A stretch of DNA of 56,600 bases from Motiliproteus sp. (GTDB lineage: Bacteria > Pseudomonadota > Gammaproteobacteria > Pseudomonadales > Balneatricaceae): NCBI GenBank assembly GCA_026196225.1, contig JAPHRD010000007.1, positions 1-56,600 on the forward strand, written 5' to 3'. Every line of letters begins with the position of its first letter. Within the stretch, counting starts at the first letter, position 1. The notes beneath the pieces are model-generated. The model saw only the letters and a list, made by a program, of their open reading frames with translations, was not told the origin of the DNA and made no database searches. This document shows positions 1-8,197 of this stretch, in pieces. Both the position numbers and the translations under genes were made by a program.

Positions 1-93
1 CACCAGCAGTAGGTGAAGCATCAACCAGATAATCCGATGAGATGCCGGTCTGTCTCACTCTCATGCAAAGGTAAGATCAACCATTTAATCCGC

Positions 94-636
94 TTACCCC
101 TTGTTTTCAGCCTCGGCCAATAGCTCCGAGACATCATTGTTGACCTCGACTACCGCCAATATTTCGCCAGCGGCTTGGTGTTTATGGCAATCGATACAGC
201 TCTCTTCCAGCGCCAGTGGCCAACCGAAACGAATGGTCGTGTCGGTAAACTGGTGCTGGGGATGACCAAACTTGATTGTGCGCTGAAGCAGCTTATCGGG
301 AGTATCGTCTTCGATCTGTTGGCGGCTGTGCAACTGGATCTGGAATGAGGGGTTACGTTGCTGCTGCTCAGCGATAAAGGCGTTGACCTCATCGATGTTC
401 CAGCCTTTTTGTTTGAGGCGATAAATACTGTCGAAAGTGGTTTGGGCGATCTGCTGGGAGGATTCGATGGTGCTGTTTCTGACAGAGTCACGATAGGCGG
501 AATTGGCAGCGAGGTAGATCAGTAAAAAACCTAACGCCGAAAAGAGGATGGATACCCGTAGCAGGAATCCCTTGATAGACCTACTGGCTAACCTAAGTTT
601 GCTGTCGCTGTTTTGTTTTAGTTTGCTGGTTGGCAT
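94..636 (-). CDS. Membrane-anchored periplasmic protein with one c-type haem motif
   Basis: The 180-residue protein has a short basic cytoplasmic tail, one transmembrane helix at about residues 24-46 and a periplasmic region of about 130 residues. Near the C-terminus a single CIDCH motif (CxxCH, about residues 148-152) predicts one covalent haem c. The layout resembles the haem-binding sensor region (DUF3365/Tll0287-like) that usually precedes HAMP, GGDEF or kinase modules. Here the frame stops about 28 residues after the haem site with no output domain. I infer a redox or gas sensor, or a small electron carrier, that acts with a partner. The ATG at 636 lies about 80 bp from a perfect FNR-type box at 718-731, so oxygen control is likely. 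The exact family is not certain. Confidence 0.75.
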   Translation of the reverse strand: MPTSKLKQNSDSKLRLASRSIKGFLLRVSILFSALGFLLIYLAANSAYRDSVRNSTIESSQQIAQTTFDSIYRLKQKGWNIDEVNAFIAEQQQRNPSFQIQLHSRQQIEDDTPDKLLQRTIKFGHPQHQFTDTTIRFGWPLALEESCIDCHKHQAAGEILAVVEVNNDVSELLAEAENKG

Positions 637-1197
637 GGTTAGGTGAAATTGGCCTCAGATAAATCTACTGATAGAACCGATGGTAATATGTAACAGGCTT
701 AAACGGTAGCGGTGATGTTGATCGCAATCAAATTTAGGACGTTTGTTTAAAAATGACTTATTACGCCTCTAAGTCAATAGAAAAATTAGGGCTATTCGGC
801 TATTCTGGCGGCTTTTAAGGTTGTAGTATCTTGATCTGATGGGCATTTTAAGAGGATTGCGGTTGAAGAAGATGCACCTGTTTAGTGCTTGTAAATGGTG
901 GAATTTATTGAATTTATGGGATTGGCTAACTTGTAACAATTCTGTCATCCATGCACTATATGTTTGTTTTTTAATGCTGTATAAAAATGGTCAGGATTGG
1001 ACGGATGAAGAATACTTAAAAATTCCGTTCTTATGGCGTCGACCGCTACATCGCAATAGTACCGCTACATCTATATTGTCCGTTGAATTTCGTCGCCAGC
1101 TAGCAACATCTGAACCCCTTCGACAGCAGTAGATCTGTTCGTAGGGTCGTCATGTTAATTGGAATTCTTTGCGCTAAAAGGTGCACTCAAACCGACA
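637..1197. other. Divergent intergenic region of about 560 bp
   Basis: This gap lies between the haem protein (minus) and the Cache-domain gene (plus). It holds the FNR-type box at 718-731, a tandem 8-mer GGCTATTC around 790-806, and an 11-bp direct repeat ACCGCTACATC near 1040-1071. A 97-codon frame at 839-1132 has no ribosome binding site and an atypical tryptophan-rich composition; I do not believe it. No RNA gene was recognised. Confidence 0.5.
718..731 (-). promoter_or_regulatory. FNR/Anr-type box
   Basis: TTGATCGCAATCAA is a perfect match to TTGAT-N4-ATCAA, the established FNR/Anr/CRP-family consensus. Its centre is 88 bp upstream of the haem-protein ATG. In a class II arrangement (centre at -41.5) transcription would start near 683, and an A/T-rich candidate -10 (TACATATT on the minus strand) lies close to the expected place. 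The plus-strand gene begins about 470 bp away, so the haem protein is the more likely target. Confidence 0.6.
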
Positions 1198-2196
1198 ATG
1201 AAACTTCGTATTGATGAACAAACATTACCGCGCTACCAAACCTTTGGGATGGTGGCGTTGGTGTTGATCTTGTTGGTCGGTATTGTCGGTTACTTCCTAG
1301 TCCAAAATCATTTTGCCAATCAAGCCCGTCTTCAGGATCTTCGTAATCAGATTATCGATCAGCAGCTGGATCGAACCCGCAACGAAATAGAAGCAACTCT
1401 GGATTACATCAATTTCCAGAAAACCCAGGCAGAAGTCCGCTTAAAGCAGGAATCAAAAGCACAGATTGAAGAGGTGTTTGCGCTGGTAGAAACCATCTAC
1501 CAGCGGGAGCACGGGCGCCGCAGTGAAGGCGAGATCAAAGAGTTATTGCGAGAGGCGTTGCGCAATGTTCGGTTTTTTGCCAATCGCGGTTATTTCTTTA
1601 TTATCGACAGCCAGGGAAACGGCGTTCTAAACTCTAATAATCCCAGCCATGAAGGTCGCTCAATTATTGATCTTGAGGACGATCAGGGTCTTCAGATCAA
1701 TCGTAATATCATTCACCAGGTGAACACCAACCCTGGCCGTTCCGGTTTCTTGAAGTACCGTTGGTTTGAACCTGGCAGCGGCAAGATGTTCGACAAGATA
1801 TCCTACTTTAAACTATTCGAGCCTTTCGACTGGATCATCGCCACCGGGGATTACATTCATCACTTTGAAAATGACATCAAGGCCGATACTCTGCGGCGCA
1901 TTGAGTCTCTGCGGTTTGATCAAAACGGATATATCGCCGTCATTAGAGCCGATGGCGAAGTGATCTCCAGTCCTGGATGGTCAATTTCCCAGTTTGCGGA
2001 TACACCGGAGGAAGCCAGAGAGATGGAGCGTGACGCCATCGAAGCCATTACCGTAGCCGGCAAGCAAGGCGGTGGCGTGGTTCGTTATCACTGGTACTAC
2101 CCCGATGGGCGGGGCCCGGTAGAAAAGATCTCCAATGTGGTTCCGGTTCCGGTTCCTGGCTGGAGCTGGTGGCCGGTGTTTACCCTGAAGATGTAG
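1198..2196 (+). CDS. Double-Cache sensor half of a frameshifted diguanylate cyclase/phosphodiesterase
   Basis: This is the N-terminal part of a membrane signalling protein, from ATG 1198 (a TTG at 1159 is in frame but lacks a convincing site). It has a transmembrane helix at about residues 17-36, a coiled segment, then two tandem sCache_2-like lobes (GYFFIID...TGDYIHHFE and GYIAVIRADG...) that should form the periplasmic ligand-binding domain. The second lobe normally ends in a W-V-x-G-V-Y-x-x-D-V-D pattern. Here the frame runs into TAG at 2196 just after WSW, while the expected AGVYPEDVDK continues in another frame from 2169. The pair is therefore one gene split by a single-base shift near 2167-2169. 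The other part is at 2169-4100. Confidence 0.8.
   Translation: MKLRIDEQTLPRYQTFGMVALVLILLVGIVGYFLVQNHFANQARLQDLRNQIIDQQLDRTRNEIEATLDYINFQKTQAEVRLKQESKAQIEEVFALVETIYQREHGRRSEGEIKELLREALRNVRFFANRGYFFIIDSQGNGVLNSNNPSHEGRSIIDLEDDQGLQINRNIIHQVNTNPGRSGFLKYRWFEPGSGKMFDKISYFKLFEPFDWIIATGDYIHHFENDIKADTLRRIESLRFDQNGYIAVIRADGEVISSPGWSISQFADTPEEAREMERDAIEAITVAGKQGGGVVRYHWYYPDGRGPVEKISNVVPVPVPGWSWWPVFTLKM
2139..2156 (+). repeat. Three tandem copies of GGTTCC
   Basis: A perfect hexanucleotide repeat encodes alternating Val-Pro (VPVPVP) at the end of the Cache domain. It sits about 11 nt before the apparent frameshift. The 6-nt unit keeps the frame, so slippage in it cannot itself explain the shift, but it marks a slippage-prone stretch. 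Confidence 0.85.
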
Positions 2197-4100
2197 ACAA
2201 GCTGCTGGAGGCACAGAAAAGTAAACTTGAAGGCCTGCAGGATAGCGATACCGAAGCACTGATTTCCGCGCTTTTGATTGCCGCAGTCTTATCGTTGATG
2301 CTGGCACTGTGGTTTTCCAAAGGCTTGGAGCGTCTTTTCCGGATCTATCAAACCGAGATTAAACAGAAACAGCAAAAGCTTTCAGACAATGCCAAGCAGC
2401 TGCAGGTTGCTGCCTGTGTGTTTGAGAACTCCTCTGAGGGCATTATGGTCACCGATCCGCAGTACCGGTTGCTGGCTGTCAACGATGCCTTTACCACCAT
2501 CACCGGATACAGCGAGCGGGAGGTTTTAGGTAAGAAACCCACGTTTATGAAGTCTGGTAGACACGATGAGGCGTACTATAAGGAGATGTGGCGAAGCCTT
2601 GACGAGGAGGGGGTTTGGCGCGGTGAAATCTGGAATCGACGCAAAGACGGCTCCCTCTACCCACAATGGCTGACCATCAATGTCTCGCGGGACAAGGATG
2701 ACAACCTCACTCACTACATCGGTACATTTGTTGATATCAGCGAGCGCAAAGAAGCTGAGCAAAAACTCCGTTATTTATCTGAATATGACTCGCTCACCGA
2801 TCTTCCCAACCGTCGTCTGATGAGCCAGCGGGTGGATCGCGCCATACGGATTGCCAGCCGCCATTCCGAGAAGAAGGTGGCATTGCTGTTGGTGGATCTG
2901 GACCGCTTCAAGAATATTAACGATTCCCTGGGTCACGCTGCTGGTGATCGGGTGCTGCAACAGATAGCTCGTCGTCTAGCGACTATGGTTCGCGCCGATG
3001 ACACAGTGTGCCGTATGGGGGGGGATGAATTCTCAATCTTGATGACCGATCCAGACTTGCCGGCCGCTGCCGCTGTCATGTCAGAACGAATAGTCGAGAT
3101 TATTACCGAACCGGTCCTGATTGCTGGGCGACGATTGGTGTTGACTCCCAGTATCGGTGTCGCGCTTTATCCTGAGGATGGTGAGGATTTCGATACCCTG
3201 ACTCGTAATGCCGATACAGCGCTTTACCACGCCAAAGATCATGGTCGGAATACTTTCAAATTTTACACAGATGAGATGAATCAGCAGGTGTCACAACGCC
3301 TGGATATGGAATACGGTCTGCGCCAAGCATTGGAAAACTGTCAGTTCCAGCTGCATTATCAACCCCAGTATGACCTCTCTGACGGCTCTCTGTATGGTTG
3401 TGAAGCGCTGATCCGCTGGTATAAACCCGGTGGTGGCTATCAGCGACCGGACCAGTTCATCCCCATTGCCGAAGAGACTGGGTTGATCAAGCAGATCGGC
3501 CAATGGGTGTTGATGACCGCCTGTGAGCACGGTGCCTGTTGGTATAAAAAAGGCTACGGCGAGATTAATGTGGCAGTTAATCTGTCGGCCAAACAGTTTG
3601 GTGACCAGCTGTTAGAAACCGTGCAAGAGGCTTTGCTGTTAACGGGATTGCCGCCGCGTTTGCTGACCTTGGAAATCACCGAATCGATACTGATGGGCAA
3701 CGCCGATAGCGCGGTGGAGATATTGTTTGAGCTTAAGCAATTAGGCGTCGGCATCGCCCTGGATGATTTCGGTACCGGTTACTCCTCGTTGGCCTATCTT
3801 AAGAAATTCCCGCTGGATAAGTTGAAGATCGATCGCGCCTTTATCGATGGCCTGCCCGATGATATGGATGATAGTGCGATCACCTCTTCGATTATCGATA
3901 TCGCCCGTAACTTGGACCTTCAGACCGTAGCCGAGGGTATCGAAACGGCGGCGCAGCGGGATCACCTGATCTCCGAAGGTTGCGACTTTGTGCAAGGATA
4001 TTTCTACGCACGGCCGATGCCCGTGACCAACTTTGAGTTGTTATTGCGCTCAGATACCAATGGTGCTGGCGAGGCTAAAACTGCAGAAATTGATTCATAG
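2169..4100 (+). CDS. PAS-GGDEF-EAL c-di-GMP enzyme, C-terminal part of the frameshifted Cache protein
   Basis: The frame opens inside the upstream gene at GTG 2169 with the last strand of the Cache domain (AGVYPEDVDK). A second transmembrane helix follows at about residues 33-50, then a PAS domain (about 80-195), a GGDEF domain (about 205-365) and an EAL domain (about 380-625). The GGDEF motif is intact, with an RxxD inhibitory site (RADD) five residues upstream. The EAL domain keeps EALIRW, LEITES, DDFGTGYSS, KIDRAF and EGIET, so both cyclase and phosphodiesterase activities look possible. With one base restored the whole protein would be about 967 residues from ATG 1198. GTG 2169 has only a GGAG three bases upstream. 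Expression as drawn would need re-initiation or -1 slippage; otherwise this is a mutation or a sequencing error. Confidence 0.85.
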   Translation: MAGVYPEDVDKLLEAQKSKLEGLQDSDTEALISALLIAAVLSLMLALWFSKGLERLFRIYQTEIKQKQQKLSDNAKQLQVAACVFENSSEGIMVTDPQYRLLAVNDAFTTITGYSEREVLGKKPTFMKSGRHDEAYYKEMWRSLDEEGVWRGEIWNRRKDGSLYPQWLTINVSRDKDDNLTHYIGTFVDISERKEAEQKLRYLSEYDSLTDLPNRRLMSQRVDRAIRIASRHSEKKVALLLVDLDRFKNINDSLGHAAGDRVLQQIARRLATMVRADDTVCRMGGDEFSILMTDPDLPAAAAVMSERIVEIITEPVLIAGRRLVLTPSIGVALYPEDGEDFDTLTRNADTALYHAKDHGRNTFKFYTDEMNQQVSQRLDMEYGLRQALENCQFQLHYQPQYDLSDGSLYGCEALIRWYKPGGGYQRPDQFIPIAEETGLIKQIGQWVLMTACEHGACWYKKGYGEINVAVNLSAKQFGDQLLETVQEALLLTGLPPRLLTLEITESILMGNADSAVEILFELKQLGVGIALDDFGTGYSSLAYLKKFPLDKLKIDRAFIDGLPDDMDDSAITSSIIDIARNLDLQTVAEGIETAAQRDHLISEGCDFVQGYFYARPMPVTNFELLLRSDTNGAGEAKTAEIDS

Positions 4101-4236
4101 CTATAGCTGATTCATGGGTAATGCCACTGGCGGGATCTTGTATTCCGGTTTACCTTGAAAGGAAGGCTATAGGTATATGCCCCTCTTAGTATCAGTTAGC
4201 CTTGCCCCGTTGTTGATCTGAGGATTTACATTGATC

Positions 4237-5754
4237 ATGGTTCAGGACCTGGACTCAAGCAAAACCCCAGAACGCTTGTTGTTGGTCGGCTGTGTTATCG
4301 GCTTGTTGCTGATCGCCGTGGTGGGTAGTGCCAGCCATTTCCTGATGCAAAAGCAGATCGCCGAGCAACATAGCGGTGCTAATGTTGTTAACCTATCCGG
4401 CCGTCAGCGGATGCTGTCTCAGCGGCTATCAAAAAATGCCCTCAAGCTACAAAGCCTTTCCAGCAGCGTTGAATTGGAGTCTACGCTGTCTGAATTACAA
4501 CAGTCTTTGGTTGTGCTTAAGAAAACCCATCAAGGGCTTATGAGTGGTGATTCTGAATTGAATCTACCTGGTGAAAACAGCCAGGTTGTTTCTCGTTTGT
4601 TCAAAGAGATCGATCCCTATTATCAGCAGTTAGTCTCTGCAACGGAAACCCTGCTGAAGATCGATGTGCGGGATCCGGAAGCGCTGAAACAGTCCGCGGA
4701 CATAAAAGATGCCGTGGCTGTGGTGTTGGAAAATGAAGGCCCTTTTCTGTCAGGAATGAGTCGTATTGTTTTCCAATATGCCAGCGAAAGTGAAGAGAGA
4801 CAGCAGGCCACCAATGAGCTGGAGAACCTGCTGTTTGTCAGCGGCATCATTCTTTTGATACTGGAAGGTGTTTTTATCTTTCGGCCGGTGATTCAACGTA
4901 CTGTCAATGCCATGGCATTGCTGCGTAAAAGTGAGCAGAGTCTTAAACAAACCCGTCGCCGATTAGAGGCTAGTATCAGCGAGTTGCGTGAAGCTCAAGA
5001 GAACCTGCTGGATGTGGAGAAAAAGGCGGTTTTGGCCAGTGTGGTCGCCGGTGTTACCCACGACGTAAATACCCCGCTGGGTGTTTGTATTACGGCTGCG
5101 TCCACTCTCAGAGAGCGTAACTATGAGCTGATCTCTCTCTATCACCAAGGTAATGTCAGTCGTGCAAAGATGGAGGATTACCAGGCGGTTGCCAAAGAGA
5201 GCACGGAGATCGTTCTTAATAATCTGCGCAAGGCCACTGAATTAATTCGTAATTTTAAGCAGTTGGCGGTGGATCAGAGCAGCGAACAAAGGCGCCGATT
5301 CAATTTGCGTGACTATCTTGATGATATTGTTCTCGGCCTTTCTTCTAAGTTGCGCACCACCGAACATCAACTACGCATCGAATGTAGCGAAGATATTCAG
5401 CTTGATAGCTATCCCGGTGCACTCTATCAGGTGATTAGCAATTTGATCATGAACTCATTGATACACGGGTTCAGTGACCAAAAATCGGGCTCTATTTATA
5501 TAGAAGCGAAACAGGTCGGTGATCATTTGGAGATGATCTATCGCGATGATGGTAAGGGTATGGATGCCAACACCGAAAAGCACTGTTTTGATTCATTTTT
5601 TACCACCCGCCGGGAACAGGGTGGCAGTGGAATCGGCACCCACGTTATTAAAACTCTGGTCGAGGAGACGCTTGCCGGCAGTATTAGCCTGAATACCGCG
5701 CCGGATAAGGGTGTTGAATTCAAGATCAGTTTTCCCGTCGTTGCCCATGGCTGA
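4237..5754 (+). CDS. Sensor histidine kinase with PilJ-type N-terminal domain
   Basis: The 505-residue kinase starts at ATG 4237. A first transmembrane helix (about residues 13-36) is followed by a periplasmic PilJ_N/NarX-like region with the signature NLSGRQRMLSQRLSKNALK, a second helix at about 200-217, and a coiled coil. The H-box is GVTHDVNTPLG. The ATPase domain has an N-box (NLIMNSLIHGF), DDGKGMD and GGSGIGTHVI. It should autophosphorylate on the H-box His. No response regulator is in the window, so its partner is unknown. NLSGRQRMLSQR-type domains occur in nitrate and chemosensory sensors, so the ligand could be a small anion; that is inference. Its 3' end overlaps the acetyltransferase by 8 bp. 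Confidence 0.9.
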   Translation: MVQDLDSSKTPERLLLVGCVIGLLLIAVVGSASHFLMQKQIAEQHSGANVVNLSGRQRMLSQRLSKNALKLQSLSSSVELESTLSELQQSLVVLKKTHQGLMSGDSELNLPGENSQVVSRLFKEIDPYYQQLVSATETLLKIDVRDPEALKQSADIKDAVAVVLENEGPFLSGMSRIVFQYASESEERQQATNELENLLFVSGIILLILEGVFIFRPVIQRTVNAMALLRKSEQSLKQTRRRLEASISELREAQENLLDVEKKAVLASVVAGVTHDVNTPLGVCITAASTLRERNYELISLYHQGNVSRAKMEDYQAVAKESTEIVLNNLRKATELIRNFKQLAVDQSSEQRRRFNLRDYLDDIVLGLSSKLRTTEHQLRIECSEDIQLDSYPGALYQVISNLIMNSLIHGFSDQKSGSIYIEAKQVGDHLEMIYRDDGKGMDANTEKHCFDSFFTTRREQGGSGIGTHVIKTLVEETLAGSISLNTAPDKGVEFKISFPVVAHG

Positions 5755-6280
5755 TACCTTAGAAGAGACATCCAGGCTGAGGTTCAGACCTCTGGCGATG
5801 TCAGATCTGGAGGTTGTTCAGCAGATTCTGGGTAACCCCGAAACCATGGCGTTGTCGTTGCTGTCACCCTTTACTCCGTTGGAGTCTGAACAACGATTGC
5901 AACAGATGATCGATAGTAGCGAATTTCCGGCTCTTGGAAAGATGGCGATCATCGACAAGCAGCAGCAACGAATGATCGGCTATTGTGGTGTGGAGCAATC
6001 GGTCTTGCAGGACCATTTGCTGTATGAGTTTGGGATTATGATGGTTTCGGATAGTTGGGGCCGGGGGTTGGCCAGTGAGGCGGCTGCTCAGGTGCTTGAT
6101 TATCAGGTTCAGGCATCAAAACTGGTTAAGGTGTTTGCGCTGGTGGATCAGCGTCATAAGGCTTCTAAAAAGGTGCTGCAGCGAGCTGGAATGAGTTTTG
6201 TGCGCGAATCGATCTACGAAAATCAATCTGTCGATATCTACCTGTTGAATACGGGCTCAGAAAAACAAACCCCGCGATAG
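5747..6280 (+). CDS. GNAT-family N-acetyltransferase, RimJ/RimL-like
   Basis: The 177-residue protein starts at ATG 5747, overlapping the kinase stop by 8 bp, which implies translational coupling. The N-terminal TSRLRFRPLAMSDLEVV and the central EFGIMMVSDSWGRGLASEAA segments match the RimJ/RimL-type GNAT fold: a beta-strand 4/5 pair and the acetyl-CoA pyrophosphate loop (R/Q-x-x-G-x-A/G, here WGRGLA). It would transfer an acetyl group from acetyl-CoA to an amine on a protein or small molecule. The substrate cannot be told. Coupling to the kinase suggests a shared response, but such pairs can be accidental. Confidence 0.85.
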   Translation: MADTLEETSRLRFRPLAMSDLEVVQQILGNPETMALSLLSPFTPLESEQRLQQMIDSSEFPALGKMAIIDKQQQRMIGYCGVEQSVLQDHLLYEFGIMMVSDSWGRGLASEAAAQVLDYQVQASKLVKVFALVDQRHKASKKVLQRAGMSFVRESIYENQSVDIYLLNTGSEKQTPR

Positions 6281-6290
6281 CGGGGCTTAT
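6270..6290 (+). terminator. Rho-independent terminator overlapping the GNAT stop
   Basis: CCCCGC-GATA-GCGGGG is a 6-bp G/C stem with a tetraloop whose left arm lies in the last codons of the acetyltransferase. The following tract (CTTAT) is short in T, so termination may be partial. Confidence 0.5.
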
Positions 6291-6322
6291 GAAGCAGCGG
6301 GTGCGGCTGGAAAATTGATCGT

Positions 6323-6505
6323 TCAGAGATCGTCGAACCAGTCGTCCAGGCTCTCCATCTCTTTACGCTCGAAGTAATCCTCAATGCCCCTTTTTATTAT
6401 TACTTTATCGCCACTCTTCTCGTATTCGTCGATTTCCAAATCGAGATCTTCGTCGCTGAAGATAAAGTCATTGGGTTCAGTATCAAGTTCCTCGGACTTC
6501 CTCAT
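6323..6505 (-). CDS. Small acidic protein, possibly PA3496-like
   Basis: This is a 60-residue acidic protein. ATG 6505 is chosen because GGAG lies 6 bp upstream; the ATG at 6511 would directly abut that site. The N-terminal half is rich in Asp and Glu (DLDLEIDEYE). The C-terminal half, RGIEDYFERKEMESLDDW, resembles the R-x-IE-x-yxE-x-R-x-L pattern of the PA3496 family, linked to envelope integrity in Pseudomonas; that resemblance is from memory and is the only functional hint. No signal peptide or membrane segment is seen. It is monocistronic, with a promoter-like sequence at 6542-6571. Confidence 0.65.
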   Translation of the reverse strand: MRKSEELDTEPNDFIFSDEDLDLEIDEYEKSGDKVIIKRGIEDYFERKEMESLDDWFDDL

Positions 6506-6541
6506 ATGCATCTCCGTCAAAACTAAGCAATGACGAGTTAT

Positions 6542-6571
6542 TTAATAGTCGTTGTTGCACCGCTCTGTAAA
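6542..6571 (-). promoter_or_regulatory. Sigma-70-type promoter for the small acidic protein
   Basis: On the minus strand TTTACA, an 18-bp spacer and TATTAA lie about 40 bp upstream of ATG 6505. About 50 bp further upstream is a perfect inverted repeat GAAAAAT-TTG-ATTTTTC (6622-6638) next to the palindrome TCAGCGCTGA, which could be a regulator site. Confidence 0.4.
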
Positions 6572-6681
6572 ACGAAAATTTTGCAATTTATGAGGCTTTT
6601 TTTTGATCAATCTTCAGCGCTGAAAAATTTGATTTTTCACAGTTTTTGGCTAGCCGGATCCACTTTCCTTTTTCAACAGAT

Positions 6682-6708
6682 AAAAAAATGGCAGCCGAAG
6701 CTGCCATT
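6682..6708 (-). terminator. Intrinsic terminator of the gatCAB operon
   Basis: Read on the minus strand, AATGGCAGC-TTCG-GCTGCCATT forms a 9-bp stem with a UUCG tetraloop followed by a run of T. It lies 23 bp after the gatB stop codon. Confidence 0.9.
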
Positions 6709-6730
6709 GATGTTGGCCAAAACATTGCGT

Positions 6731-8185
6731 CTAGTCGCACAGAGCGTCTAGTTTGCCCTTCAGTAGTTTGTTGACCTGACCAGGATTGGCTGTGCCCTTG
6801 GAGGCCTTCATCACCTGGCCCATAAAGAAGCCCAGCATTTTACCTCGTTTCTCCGGTTCAGCGGCTTTGTACTGCTCAACCTGAGGGGTGGCGTTAGCGA
6901 TGACTTCGTCCACCATCGCCTCAATTGCACCGCTGTCGGTAACCTGTTTCAGGCCTTTGGCTTCGATGATCTGGTCGGCATCGCCTTCTCCGTTCCACAT
7001 CGCTTCGAATACCTGTTTAGCGGCGTTGCCATTTATGGTGTCGTCTTTCAGGCGCAATAGCAGTTGACCCAAGGCTTCGGCCTTGACCGGACTGTCATCG
7101 ATATCCAGGTCGTTACTGTTGAGGAACTTGGACAGTTCACCCATCACCCAATTGGCTGCCAGTTTGGCATCGCCACCCACTTGGGCAACGGTTTCGAAAT
7201 AGTCAGCCAGATTACGGTAGGCGGAAAGTACGCCTGCGTCGTAGTCCCCCAGACCAAATTGCTCCATAAAACGAGCGTGACGGGCGTCTGGCAGCTCCGG
7301 CAGTGAATCCCTGACCTGATCGATATAGTCGTCGTTGATCACAATGGGCAGCAGGTCGGGGCAGGGGAAGTAACGGTAATCGTTGGCTTCCTCTTTACTG
7401 CGCATGGAACGGGTTTCATCTTTTTCGGCATCGTAGAGGCGGGTGGCCTGCTCGACCCGGCCGCCGTCTTCGATCAGGTCAATCTGGCGTTCGATTTCGC
7501 CCTTGATCGCCTTTTCGATAAAGCGGAAGGAGTTGATGTTCTTGGTTTCGGTGCGGGTGCCGAACTCTTCCTGCCCCTTGGGGCGTACGGAAACGTTACA
7601 GTCACAGCGGAACGAGCCTTGGGACATGTCGCCATCGCAGATGCCCAGGGTGGTAACAATGGCGTGAAGCTTCTTAACGTAGGCGACCGCTTCTTCGGCG
7701 CTACGCAGATCCGGCTCAGAGACGATTTCCAGCAAGGGGGTGCCAGCACGGTTAAGATCGATCCCAGACATGCCAGGGAACTGGTCGTGCAGAGACTTGC
7801 CTGCATCTTCTTCCAGATGGGCACGGGTAACGCCAATGCGCTTGTGGGTGCCATCCTTGAGCTCGATATCGACATGGCCTGGACCCACAATGGGGTGGAA
7901 CAACTGGCTGGTCTGATAGCCTTTGGGCAGATCGGGATAGAAGTAGTTTTTGCGGTCAAACACCGACTTGCGGCCAATTTCAGCATCGATAGCGACGCCG
8001 AACATCACTGCCATTCGCAGTGCTTCGCCGTTGAATACCGGCAACGTGCCTGGCAGAGCCAGGTCTACCGCGCAAGCCTGGGTGTTGGGGGCGGCACCAA
8101 AAGCGGTGCTGGCGCCGGAGAATATCTTTGATTTGGTGGCTAGTTGGGCGTGGATCTCTAGCCCGATAACAGCTTCCCATTCCAT
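6731..8185 (-). CDS. gatB: Asp-tRNA(Asn)/Glu-tRNA(Gln) amidotransferase subunit B
   Basis: At 484 residues this is the usual GatB length. GatB carries the kinase site that activates Glu-tRNA(Gln) or Asp-tRNA(Asn) before transamidation by ammonia from GatA. The N-terminus [20 protein letters not shown], the [16 protein letters not shown] segment, the [10 protein letters not shown] motif and the C-terminal YqeY-like tail (NPGQVNKLL near the end) are characteristic. The start is ATG 8185 with AGAGG 8 bp upstream. It is the last gene of gatC-gatA-gatB, 12 bp after gatA, and is followed by a strong terminator. The cell presumably charges Gln and/or Asn tRNAs indirectly; which one cannot be decided here. 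Confidence 0.98.
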   Translation of the reverse strand: MEWEAVIGLEIHAQLATKSKIFSGASTAFGAAPNTQACAVDLALPGTLPVFNGEALRMAVMFGVAIDAEIGRKSVFDRKNYFYPDLPKGYQTSQLFHPIVGPGHVDIELKDGTHKRIGVTRAHLEEDAGKSLHDQFPGMSGIDLNRAGTPLLEIVSEPDLRSAEEAVAYVKKLHAIVTTLGICDGDMSQGSFRCDCNVSVRPKGQEEFGTRTETKNINSFRFIEKAIKGEIERQIDLIEDGGRVEQATRLYDAEKDETRSMRSKEEANDYRYFPCPDLLPIVINDDYIDQVRDSLPELPDARHARFMEQFGLGDYDAGVLSAYRNLADYFETVAQVGGDAKLAANWVMGELSKFLNSNDLDIDDSPVKAEALGQLLLRLKDDTINGNAAKQVFEAMWNGEGDADQIIEAKGLKQVTDSGAIEAMVDEVIANATPQVEQYKAAEPEKRGKMLGFFMGQVMKASKGTANPGQVNKLLKGKLDALCD

Positions 8186-8197
8186 AATCTAAACCTC

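Noticed and set aside
1-64. Minus-strand frame starting MRVRQTGISSDYLVDASPTAG and open to the window edge
   Set aside because: It follows the haem gene and could be the start of the next gene, but only 21 codons are visible, with no convincing ribosome binding site and no family pattern.
839-1132. 97-codon plus-strand frame between the haem and Cache genes
   Set aside because: No ribosome binding site, unusual tryptophan-rich composition and no recognisable domain.
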